64,000 bases of DNA from Xenophilus sp003671765 (GTDB lineage Bacteria; Pseudomonadota; Gammaproteobacteria; Burkholderiales; Burkholderiaceae_C). Of this stretch, positions 7,928 through 14,779 are shown one piece after another; within the stretch, counting starts at the first letter, position 1, and every line of letters begins with the position of its first letter. Both the position numbers and the translations under genes were made by a program. The notes under the pieces are model-generated. The model made no database searches. It was not told the origin of the DNA and was given only the letters and a program-made list of their open reading frames with translations. The DNA is taken from NCBI GenBank assembly GCA_051414805.1, contig CP166702.1, positions 1,922,001 to 1,986,000 of the forward strand. Direction: 5' to 3'.

Positions 7928-9178
7928 TCAGCCCATCTGGACCTTGAAGGACTCGGCGTACTTCTTCGGGTCCTTGCCGTCCCAGACCACGCCGTCCATC
8001 AGCTTGCTGCTGCGCATGGGGCTGGCGGGCACGGGCGTCTTGGTGGCGGCAGCGGCCTGCTTGTAGAGGTCGATGCGGTTGATCTCGGTGGCGACCTTCA
8101 GGTAGTCGGGATGTTCCTTGAGCAGGCCCCAGCGCTTGTGCTGGGTGAGGAACCACATGCCGTCCGAAAGGTACGGGAAGGTCACGGCGCCGTCGGCGTA
8201 GAACTTCATGTGGTTGGGGTCGTCCCAGCTCTTGCCCAGGCCGTTGGTGTAGCGGCCCAGGATGCGCTGGTTGATGGCGTCGACGCTGGTGTTGACGTAG
8301 CTCTTGTCGGCGATGGTCTCGGCCATCTTGTTCTTGTTCTGCAGGCCGGCGTCGATCCACTTGCCGGCCTCGAGGATGGCGGCCGTCACGGCGCGTGCCG
8401 TGTTGGGGTACTTCTTCACGAAGTCGCCGGTGGTGCCCAGCACCTTCTCGGGGTGGTCCTTCCAGATGTCCTGCGTGGTGATGGCCGTGATCCCGATGCC
8501 GTCCATGATGGCGCGCTGGCCCCAGGGCTCGCCCACGCAGAAGCCGTCCATGTTGCCCACGCGCATGTTGGCGACCATCTGCGGCGGCGGCACCACGATC
8601 GCCTTCGCGTCCTTGAGCGGGTTGATGCCGCTGGCGGCCAGCCAGTAGTAGAGCCACATGGCGTGCGTGCCGGTGGGGAAGGTCTGCGCGAAGGTGTATT
8701 CGCGCTTGTCGCTGGCCATCAGCTTGGCGAGCGAGGGACCGTCGACGGCGCCCTTGTCGGCGAGCTTCTTCGACAGGGTGATGGCCTGGCCGTTGTTGTT
8801 GAGGGTCATCAGCACGGCCATGTCCTTCTTGGGGCCGCCGATGCCGAGGTGCACGCCGTACACCAGGCCGTAGAGCACGTGGGCGAAGTCCAGTTCGCCG
8901 TTGACCAGCTTGTCGCGCACGCCGGCCCAGCTCGCCTCCTTGCTGGGCACGATCTTCACGCCGTACTTCTTGTCGATGCCCAGCACCGAGGCCATGACGA
9001 CGCTGGCGCAGTCGGTCAGCGGGATGAAGCCGATCTTGACCTCCTCCTTCTCGGGCTTGTCGGAGCCCTGCGCCCAGACGGCGGCGCGCAGGGCGGGGTC
9101 GATGCCGACGGCGCCGGCGGCCGCGGCCTTGAGCACGGTGCGGCGGCTGAGCTTGCTGGGGATGAGGGGTTCGGTCAT
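7928..9178 (-). CDS. nrtA: Nitrate ABC transporter, substrate-binding protein
   Basis: The 416-residue product is a CmpA/NrtA-type periplasmic nitrate-binding protein. Its N-terminus has a twin-arginine signal (SRRTVLKAAAAGAVG, R12-R13) with an alanine-rich core, suggesting Tat export after folding. The mature part starts near EEVKIGFIPLTDCASVVMAS, followed by PPPQMVANMRVGNMDGFCVGEPW, both typical of the family. The ATG at 9178 is preceded by GGAG about 10 nt upstream. It is the first structural gene after the sigma-54/terminator control region, so it is expected to be the most strongly controlled gene of the operon. Confidence 0.93.
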   Translation of the reverse strand: MTEPLIPSKLSRRTVLKAAAAGAVGIDPALRAAVWAQGSDKPEKEEVKIGFIPLTDCASVVMASVLGIDKKYGVKIVPSKEASWAGVRDKLVNGELDFAHVLYGLVYGVHLGIGGPKKDMAVLMTLNNNGQAITLSKKLADKGAVDGPSLAKLMASDKREYTFAQTFPTGTHAMWLYYWLAASGINPLKDAKAIVVPPPQMVANMRVGNMDGFCVGEPWGQRAIMDGIGITAITTQDIWKDHPEKVLGTTGDFVKKYPNTARAVTAAILEAGKWIDAGLQNKNKMAETIADKSYVNTSVDAINQRILGRYTNGLGKSWDDPNHMKFYADGAVTFPYLSDGMWFLTQHKRWGLLKEHPDYLKVATEINRIDLYKQAAAATKTPVPASPMRSSKLMDGVVWDGKDPKKYAESFKVQMG

Positions 9179-9223
9179 GGGGCCAACTCCAGTCGAGGAA
9201 GGAAAGGGGCGAAGCGGGAGACG

Positions 9224-9300
9224 AAAAAACAAAAAAGGCGTCCTCAGCGCGCAGGAGCCGTCGCATGTCGCGAGCAGCCCTTGCGGGTCGAGGACGCCTT
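9224..9300 (-). terminator. Leader intrinsic terminator (attenuator) of nrtA operon
   Basis: On the minus strand AAGGCGTCCTC (9300-9290) pairs perfectly with GAGGACGCCTT (9245-9235), giving an 11-bp stem, followed at once by a T-rich run (TTTTTTG then more T, 9236-9224). The loop of about 44 nt contains further pairing. It stands about 45 nt before the nrtA start and downstream of the sigma-54 promoter, so it would stop most transcripts. It is the expected target of NasR-type ANTAR antitermination: in Klebsiella, NasR binding of nitrate lets RNA polymerase read through the nasF leader terminator. Confidence 0.88.
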
Positions 9301-9346
9301 TGTCCGGGTCGGTCGGCCGCACCCGCCTTTGGATGCCGCCTGCCTG

Positions 9347-9362
9347 GGACCGTCGCCGGTCC
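9347..9362 (-). ncRNA. Candidate ANTAR-recognised hexaloop hairpin in leader
   Basis: RNA from the minus strand reads GGACC (9362-9358), loop GGCGAC, GGUCC (9351-9347): a 5-bp stem with exactly six loop bases. It starts a few nt after the predicted sigma-54 transcription start. ANTAR targets are paired hexaloop hairpins with A at loop position 1 and G at position 4; here position 4 is G but position 1 is G, so the match is partial. The second hairpin should lie between this and the terminator; I could not fix it by eye. Confidence 0.35.
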
Positions 9363-9376
9363 ATGGCGGTGTCGGT

Positions 9377-9392
9377 TGCAAAGCCCGTGCCA
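9377..9392 (-). promoter_or_regulatory. Sigma-54 (RpoN) promoter of nrtA operon
   Basis: The minus strand reads TGGCACG (9392-9386), 4 nt, TTGCA (9381-9377), an essentially perfect -24/-12 element. Predicted transcription start is near 9366, giving a leader of about 188 nt before nrtA that contains the terminator. Confidence 0.9.
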
Positions 9393-9412
9393 GGGTGTGG
9401 TCGCCTAGGTTT

Positions 9413-9429
9413 GCTATGAAACCAATAGC
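9413..9429. repeat. Short GCTAT...ATAGC palindrome in nrtA control region
   Basis: GCTAT at 9413-9417 and ATAGC at 9425-9429 flank a 7-nt spacer. It lies between the NtrC-like site and the sigma-54 promoter. It matches the copy inside ybiB (810-826). Confidence 0.5.
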
Positions 9430-9495
9430 TACTCGCGCAAGCGGGTTGCGGGCTGCAGGCCGATTTGGCCTGAAAGCGCGCCGGGCGAAGCCGCA

Positions 9496-9510
9496 GCACG
9501 GAAGTTGTGC
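9496..9510. promoter_or_regulatory. NtrC-like enhancer site
   Basis: GCAC (9496-9499), 7 nt, GTGC (9507-9510) matches the conserved arms and spacing of the NtrC consensus (GCAC-N7-GTGC), although the inner bases differ. Its centre is about 136 bp upstream of the predicted sigma-54 transcription start, a usual enhancer distance. Confidence 0.6.
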
Positions 9511-9547
9511 GGCGCACCAATCGGGCGCCGGATTCGCTCACACCTTC

Positions 9548-10837
9548 TCAGTGCCCGGGCAGGAACTCCGCCATCGCGAGCACCGATTCGGCCACCTCCA
9601 CCAGACGGCGGTTCTGGTTCATCGCGGTCTGGCGCAGCATCTTGTGCGCCTCTTCCTCGCTGAGGCGCCGGTGCGCCATCAGCAGGCCCTTGGCGCGCTC
9701 GACCACCTTGCGTTCGTTGAGGCTGGCGCGCACGGTGGCGAGCTCGTCGCTCATCGCCTGCAGGCGGCGCGACTGCTCCTGCACCATGTCGAGCACCGAG
9801 CGCTCGAGGTGCCGGCCATAGCGCGAGCCGGCGGTGCCCGAGGCATCGGCGAGTTCGTCGACCGCTGCTGCCGGCGCCGCATCGAAGAAGCCGGCCGGCA
9901 TCGGCGCGTCGGCGTCCTTGCCTTGCGCCTGCAGGGAGGCGAGCAGCGTCTCGTATTGCGCGAGCTCCGTGCGCGCCTGCGCGGTCTTGCGTTCGCACAG
10001 GCTGCGCAGCTCGTCGGCGAGGCGATCTTCCAGGAGGCGCATGGCATCGATGCGGCGCGTGCAGCAGTCGAACCACACCGGGCCGAGGTCGGGCACCAGC
10101 GTGCCGCCGGGTGCCGCACAGCCGATGCGCCGCAGGCGTTCCAGTTCGGCGGTCCCGGCACCGTCCTGCAGCTGCTGCCAGTGCGCCCGCAACGCCTCGT
10201 CGGCGAACTCGGTGAAGACCTCGAAGCAGCGCTCCTGCGACTCGATCAGGTGCAGCCACTGCTGGCGCTGGGCGTCGTCGTTGCGCCCGCGCGTGAAGGC
10301 GGCGGCGCCGAAGGCGCGCTCCTGGCCGGCGAGTTCCTTGCCCTGCATGAAGTTGAACATTGCCACCAACCAGCGCGAGATCTGCGGGTCGGTCGCGCCG
10401 TCGGCGGCCTCGAAAACCAGCGCCAGCAGCCCCGCGATCAGCTTGACGAAGGCGGCGGTGGCCTCGGCGGGCGGCATCTTCAGGGTCGCGATGCGCGCGC
10501 GCAGCGCGGGCAGGCCGTCCAGCCCGGGCAGCACCCAGGCCACGCGGCTGAACAGGCGCGCGCCGTTGCCCAGGTGCTGCGGCTCGTGCTGCAGCGCATC
10601 CAGCGCCGTGCGCACTTCCTGCGTGACGGTCTCGCAGGCGGCGATCTGCTGCAGGCGTTGTTCCGCGAAGCGTGTGCCGCCGGAACCGATGAAGACGTTG
10701 GAGATGCCGCGCTCCTTCTGCAGCGCGTGCACCAGGCGGCCGATGGTGCCGACCAGCGCGCTGGTGCGGCTGAGCTGGTCGAGTTCGTCGATCTCGCAAC
10801 GGCGGGCGGCGACGAGGAAGCTGAGGCCGGAGGTCAT
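9548..10837 (-). CDS. nasR: Nitrate-responsive antiterminator, NIT-ANTAR family
   Basis: The 429-residue regulator has an N-terminal NIT nitrate/nitrite-sensing helical domain (about residues 30-290; QKERGISNVFIGSGG is typical). A linker with helix (EQSRRLQAMSDELATVRASL) leads to a C-terminal ANTAR RNA-binding domain (about 370-425: ERKVVERAKGLLMAHRRLSEEEAHKMLRQTAMNQ). In Klebsiella NasR, nitrate binding dimerises the protein, which then binds leader hairpins and prevents termination. The gene lies just upstream of, and in the same direction as, the nrtA leader that holds a terminator. The start at 10837 was chosen because the sequence beyond it (back to 10927) has no domain character. There is no clear Shine-Dalgarno. 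Confidence 0.93.
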   Translation of the reverse strand: MTSGLSFLVAARRCEIDELDQLSRTSALVGTIGRLVHALQKERGISNVFIGSGGTRFAEQRLQQIAACETVTQEVRTALDALQHEPQHLGNGARLFSRVAWVLPGLDGLPALRARIATLKMPPAEATAAFVKLIAGLLALVFEAADGATDPQISRWLVAMFNFMQGKELAGQERAFGAAAFTRGRNDDAQRQQWLHLIESQERCFEVFTEFADEALRAHWQQLQDGAGTAELERLRRIGCAAPGGTLVPDLGPVWFDCCTRRIDAMRLLEDRLADELRSLCERKTAQARTELAQYETLLASLQAQGKDADAPMPAGFFDAAPAAAVDELADASGTAGSRYGRHLERSVLDMVQEQSRRLQAMSDELATVRASLNERKVVERAKGLLMAHRRLSEEEAHKMLRQTAMNQNRRLVEVAESVLAMAEFLPGH

Positions 10838-10934
10838 GGAAAGGTCATGCAATCGTGGAGCGCGGCGCCCGTCGCGCGGTCGCTGTTCCCGCCGTGCAAA
10901 TTCCATGCCCCGACTTGGGGCGGGCACCGCTCCC

Positions 10935-10946
10935 TACACTAGCCGC
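10935..10946 (+). promoter_or_regulatory. -10 hexamer abutting tsaD start (possible leaderless mRNA)
   Basis: TACACT at 10935-10940 ends 6 nt before the tsaD ATG, and no Shine-Dalgarno is present. Transcription from it would begin at or within a base or two of the start codon. The -35 is weak (GACTTG at 10912-10917, 17-nt spacer). Confidence 0.5.
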
Positions 10947-11984
10947 ATGCGAATCCTGGGCATCGAATCCTCCTGCGACGAGACCGGCGTGGCGCTGGTG
11001 GAGAGTGGCACCACCGCTGTGCCGCGCCTCGTGGCGCATGCGCTGCACAGCCAGATCGCCATGCACCAGGCCTACGGCGGCGTGGTGCCCGAACTGGCGA
11101 GCCGCGACCACATCCGCCGCGTGCTGCCCCTGACCGAGCAGGTGCTCGGCGACGCCGGCGTGGGCCGCGAGTCGATCGACGTGGTGGCCTACACCCGCGG
11201 GCCCGGCCTGGCCGGCGCGCTGCTGGTGGGCGCGGGCGTGGCCTGCGCGCTCGGCGCGGCGCTCGAGCGGCCGGTGCTGGGCGTGCATCACCTCGAGGGG
11301 CACCTGCTGTCGCCCTTCCTGAGCGCCGACCCGCCTGAATTTCCTTTCGTCGCCCTGCTGGTGTCGGGCGGCCACACGCAGCTCATGCGCGTGGAGGGGG
11401 TGGGGCGCTACGAGATCCTGGGCGAGACCATCGACGACGCGGCCGGCGAGGCCTTCGACAAGAGCGCCAAGCTGATGGGCCTGCCTTACCCGGGCGGGCC
11501 GTGGCTGGCCAAGCTCGCCGAGGGCGGCGACCCCGAAGCCTTCAAGCTGCCGCGCCCGCTGCTGCACAGCGGCGACCTGGACTTTTCCTTTGCCGGCCTG
11601 AAGACGGCCGTGCTCACCCAGGCGAAGAAGCTGGCTGACCAGCTTGAAGCGCGCAAGGCCGACCTCGCGGCCTCGACGCAGGCCGCGATCGTGGAGGTGC
11701 TGCTGCGCAAATCTCTGGCCGCACTGGACGAGACGGGCATGAAGCGCCTGGTGGTGGCCGGCGGTGTGGGCGCCAACCGGCTGCTGCGCAGCCAGCTCGA
11801 CGCGGCCTGCGGCCGGCGCCGGGTGCGCGTGCACTACCCCGAGCTGCACCTGTGCACCGACAACGGCGCCATGATCGCCATGGCCGCCGCGATGCGGCTG
11901 CAGGCAGGGCTTGAGCAGGCGAGCGCGCGCTATGCCTTCGACGTCAGGCCGCGCTGGGCACTGGACGCGCTGCCAGGGGCGTAG
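10947..11984 (+). CDS. tsaD: tRNA N6-adenosine threonylcarbamoyltransferase
   Basis: TsaD, with TsaB/TsaE, transfers the threonylcarbamoyl group to A37 of ANN-decoding tRNAs. The 345-residue sequence starts MRILGIESSCDETGVAL, the invariant family N-terminus. It has the metal-binding HxEGH motif (H115, H119 in HHLEGHL), then FVALLVSGGHTQL and the nucleotide-site motif VVAGGVGANRLLR near residue 270, ending with CTDNGAMIAMAA. Length is normal. The start is fixed by homology; the ATG follows a -10-like hexamer by 6 nt. The 3' end overlaps the convergent hydrolase gene by 41 bp. Confidence 0.97.
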   Translation: MRILGIESSCDETGVALVESGTTAVPRLVAHALHSQIAMHQAYGGVVPELASRDHIRRVLPLTEQVLGDAGVGRESIDVVAYTRGPGLAGALLVGAGVACALGAALERPVLGVHHLEGHLLSPFLSADPPEFPFVALLVSGGHTQLMRVEGVGRYEILGETIDDAAGEAFDKSAKLMGLPYPGGPWLAKLAEGGDPEAFKLPRPLLHSGDLDFSFAGLKTAVLTQAKKLADQLEARKADLAASTQAAIVEVLLRKSLAALDETGMKRLVVAGGVGANRLLRSQLDAACGRRRVRVHYPELHLCTDNGAMIAMAAAMRLQAGLEQASARYAFDVRPRWALDALPGA

Positions 11985-12672
11985 CGGCCGCGCGCACACC
12001 GGCAGGCAGCGGCAGCACGTCGAGCATCTTGCGCCACAGGCGCGACCACTGCGGCCAGTCGTGGCCGCCTTCGGTGGTGAACACGCGGCCCTCGGGCAGG
12101 GCATCGGCCAGCAACTGGTGGTTGGAGGCGAAGCGGTCGGCCAGGCCGAAGCCCAGGTACAGCGGCGGCAGTTCCTTGGGCGGCATCGCGTGCGCGTACT
12201 GCTGCAGCCAGGGCCACAGGCGACGGTCGACTTCCTCGTCGGGCAGCGGGCCGGTGGGGGCCTTCCATGCGCGCAGACCGCCAGCCTTGTGGATCTCGGC
12301 CGCCAGGGGGCGCCGGCCCAGGTAGGGCGCCAGGGCCACGATGCCCTGCACCGAGCCCGGTTGCGACAGCTGATGGATCAGGGCGCCGAAGCCGCCGATC
12401 GAGATGCCGACCAGCCAGATGGATTCGTAGCCGAGCGCGCGCGCGGGCTCGATCACGTCCTTCTGCATGTGCTCGGTGAAAGTCTGGTCGTAGTAGTACG
12501 ACACGTTGGCATCGACCAGCATGACGTCGGCTGCCACGTCGCGTTCCTGGACTGCGCTGACGAAGCCCTCGCGCTCGAATTCTTCCGGCGCGAGGAACGC
12601 ACCGGGAAGGAAGACCAACAAGACATCGGAACGCTGGCCGTCTGCGCGCGTCACCTTGAGATGTGTATCCAT
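11944..12672 (-). CDS. Alpha/beta hydrolase
   Basis: The 242-residue protein has an alpha/beta hydrolase fold. The nucleophile elbow is GISIGG (S91), an acid is likely in GLADRF near residue 177, and the catalytic histidine is in EGGHDW near 205. No signal peptide is seen, so it should be cytoplasmic. The substrate is unknown; it resembles small esterase/thioesterase-like proteins. Its 3' end runs 41 bp into tsaD on the opposite strand, which is unusual but both proteins keep their family C-termini. The upstream 185 bp is AT-richer than the surroundings and has a 7-bp inverted repeat covering the ribosome-binding region. Confidence 0.8.
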   Translation of the reverse strand: MDTHLKVTRADGQRSDVLLVFLPGAFLAPEEFEREGFVSAVQERDVAADVMLVDANVSYYYDQTFTEHMQKDVIEPARALGYESIWLVGISIGGFGALIHQLSQPGSVQGIVALAPYLGRRPLAAEIHKAGGLRAWKAPTGPLPDEEVDRRLWPWLQQYAHAMPPKELPPLYLGFGLADRFASNHQLLADALPEGRVFTTEGGHDWPQWSRLWRKMLDVLPLPAGVRAAATPLAARPVPSAA

Positions 12673-12673
12673 A

Positions 12674-12697
12674 GGTATCCTGACCGGCGCGGATACC
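12674..12697 (-). promoter_or_regulatory. Inverted repeat sequestering the hydrolase ribosome-binding region
   Basis: The minus strand reads GGTATCC (12697-12691), 10 nt, GGATACC (12680-12674). The second arm contains the AGGA that would serve as Shine-Dalgarno just before the ATG at 12672. It could be an operator or an RNA hairpin limiting translation. Confidence 0.4.
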
Positions 12698-12802
12698 TTT
12701 GTTTGCAGTCAAGCAAAACCGTCGTCCGAACGCCGAAAGTGGTGGGCAAAAGTGAAAAACCGTCGCGATGATGTGACGGATTTCTCACTAATTTTGCGTT
12801 CG

Positions 12803-12838
12803 GAAAACAAAAAGGCCGGAAACGACGTGTTACCGGCC
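12803..12838 (-). terminator. Intrinsic terminator of hsp20
   Basis: On the minus strand GGCCGG (12838-12833) and CCGGCC (12819-12814) form a stem followed by TTTTTGTTTT (12813-12804). It lies 20 bp after the hsp20 stop. Confidence 0.8.
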
Positions 12839-12857
12839 TGAATGAACTCAAAAGTTT

Positions 12858-13232
12858 TCAGTTGATCGCGAGATTCACCACCTTGCTCACGGGTTCGAGC
12901 TTGGCCAGGCGCAAGGTGAGCACGCCGTTCTCGAGCTTGGCTTCGCTTGCCGCGGCGTCGATGTCCTGCGGCAGCTCATAGGCGGCCTTGAACTGGCGCG
13001 GGGCCTCGGCGCGGGTCTCGATGCGGACCACGGCAGCTTCGATGCCGATCTGGAGATCTTCGCGGGCAACGCCGGGGACGTCGAGGCGCAGGGTCCAGGC
13101 CTTGTCGTCCTGTTCGACGTCGAGCGAGCGGCGTGCGCCGTCGAAGGCGTCGTTGACGAAGCGCTCGAAGCTGCGGTCGAAGGCGCGGGGCGAGACGAAG
13201 GCGCGGCTGCGCAGGGTGGGGGCGAAGAACAT
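12858..13232 (-). CDS. Small heat-shock protein, Hsp20/alpha-crystallin family
   Basis: The 124-residue holdase chaperone has an alpha-crystallin domain over about residues 33-120. It has the LDVPGVAREDLQIGI strand early in the domain and the C-terminal ENGVLTLRLAK segment (GVLxxxxxK pattern) near 103-113. The N-terminal arm is short and the C-terminal extension is nearly absent, so oligomerisation may differ from IbpA types. ATG 13232 is preceded by AGGAGA at 8 nt; an upstream ATG at 13268 is less likely. A sigma-32-like promoter lies about 94 bp upstream and a strong terminator follows the gene. Confidence 0.92.
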   Translation of the reverse strand: MFFAPTLRSRAFVSPRAFDRSFERFVNDAFDGARRSLDVEQDDKAWTLRLDVPGVAREDLQIGIEAAVVRIETRAEAPRQFKAAYELPQDIDAAASEAKLENGVLTLRLAKLEPVSKVVNLAIN

Positions 13233-13325
13233 GGTGGCAATCTCCTGGAATGAACACGGAGGGGACATGGAATGTGTGTCCCGTACACTGCGCGGCCTTT
13301 CAATCGTGAGCGCCGCTTGAGCACC

Positions 13326-13354
13326 ATCTAGGGCGTGCCGCGCGGCGTTTCAAG
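13326..13354 (-). promoter_or_regulatory. Sigma-32 (RpoH)-like heat-shock promoter for hsp20
   Basis: The minus strand reads CTTGAAA (13354-13348), 14-nt spacer, CCCTAGAT (13333-13326). The -35 is a perfect match to the sigma-32 consensus and the -10 matches CCCCATnT at most positions. The leader would be about 85-90 nt. It lies against the start of the divergent binding-protein gene at 13358. Confidence 0.7.
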
Positions 13355-13357
13355 GGA

Positions 13358-14647
13358 ATGACTCCTCGCTTTATTTCGCGCCGTGCGCTCTTGAAAACTG
13401 GCGCCGCGGCGCTATGCATGCCGGCCCTGGGCCACGCTGCCGGCAAGGCCACGCGCCCGCCCATCCAGCTCGCCTTGGTGGAGAGCCTCAGCGGCCCCTT
13501 TGCGAACACTGGCGAGGCGGTGTTTCGCAACCTGCTGTGGGCCACCGAACGCGTGAACCAGCGCGGCGGCGTGCCGCTGCCCGGCGGGGCGCGCCCATTG
13601 CGCATCGACCGCTACGACAGCAAGGGCCAGACGGAAGAGGCGCTGTCGGCGCTGCGCTCGGCCATCGACGACGGCGCGGCCGTGGTCATGCAGGGCAACT
13701 CCTCCGCGACGGCCGCGGCCGTCCTCGATGCGCTGGCCAAGCACAACGAACGCAGTCCTCGCGCGCGCCAGGCGCTGTTCCTCAACTACTCGGCGGTCGA
13801 TCCGATCCTCACCAACGAGCGCTGCAGCTACTGGCACTTCCGCTTCGATGCGCATGCCGACATGCGCGTCACGGCCCTGATGGAGGTGCTCAAGGACGAC
13901 CGCGGCGTGCAGCGTGCCTACCTGATCGGGCAGGACTACAGCTTCGGCCAGGCCGTGCTGCGCGAGAGCAAGCGCCAGATGGCACAGCTGCGGCCCGACA
14001 TCCAGGTGGTGGGCGAGGAGCTGCATCCGATGGGCCGGGTGAAGGACTTCGCGCCCTATGCCGTGAAGATCAAGGCCAGCGGTGCGCAGGCGGTGATCAC
14101 GGGCAACTGGGGCAACGACCTCACGCTGCTCGTGAAGGCTGCGCGCGAGGTCGGCTTCGACGGCAAGTTCTACACCTTCTACGGCAATGCGCTCGGCGCG
14201 CCGGCCGCCCTCGGCGAGGCCGGCGTGGGCAAGGTGGTCGCGGTGGCCGACTGGCTGCCCAACGTGCAGACGTCGGAGTCCGCGGCCTTCTACCGCGCCT
14301 TTCGCCAGCGCTTCCCGCAGCCTGCGGACGACTACGTGCACATGCGCATGCAGCTGATGGTCGAGGCACTGGCGCAGGCCATCGGCCAGGCGCGCACGAC
14401 CGATGCGCAGGAGGTCGCGGCGCGGCTCGAGCATGCACGCGTCAGCCTGGGCGGGCGCAGCGGGCACATGCGCGCATCGGACCACCAGTTCCAGCAGCCG
14501 TTGGTGGTCGGCGTGATGGACCGCCAGGGCACGCCGGGCGTGCCCTTCGATGTCGAAGGCTCGGGCTACGGCTTTCGCGTCGTCAAGGACATTCCTGCCG
14601 ACCTGACCGAGATGCCGACGAGCTGCCGCATGCATCGGCCGGCCTGA
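13358..14647 (+). CDS. ABC transporter substrate-binding protein, branched-chain amino acid (LivK-like) family
   Basis: The 429-residue periplasmic binding protein belongs to the type I (LivK/AmiC) fold. Its N-terminus has a twin-arginine-like signal (ISRRALLKTGAAALCM). The mature part begins near IQLALVESLSGPFANTGEAVFRN. The second lobe carries RAYLIGQDYSFGQAV and VKIKASGAQAVITGNWGNDL, both typical. No permease or ATPase gene is adjacent, so it either works with a distant Liv-type transporter or in signalling. It is divergent from hsp20. TACACT at 13284-13289 is a possible -10 with a leader of about 60 nt. Confidence 0.88.
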   Translation: MTPRFISRRALLKTGAAALCMPALGHAAGKATRPPIQLALVESLSGPFANTGEAVFRNLLWATERVNQRGGVPLPGGARPLRIDRYDSKGQTEEALSALRSAIDDGAAVVMQGNSSATAAAVLDALAKHNERSPRARQALFLNYSAVDPILTNERCSYWHFRFDAHADMRVTALMEVLKDDRGVQRAYLIGQDYSFGQAVLRESKRQMAQLRPDIQVVGEELHPMGRVKDFAPYAVKIKASGAQAVITGNWGNDLTLLVKAAREVGFDGKFYTFYGNALGAPAALGEAGVGKVVAVADWLPNVQTSESAAFYRAFRQRFPQPADDYVHMRMQLMVEALAQAIGQARTTDAQEVAARLEHARVSLGGRSGHMRASDHQFQQPLVVGVMDRQGTPGVPFDVEGSGYGFRVVKDIPADLTEMPTSCRMHRPA

Positions 14648-14779
14648 GAGCGCGACGCACAATTGTTTCCGAATCCTTTTGTTTCAAAAAAGTCGGGCCG
14701 ACTGTCGCGCTGCCGCCTCATGCCGGCTTGCCGACCGTCGGCAGCATCGTGAATCCGCCCTTGCCGAGACCCGCTGACC

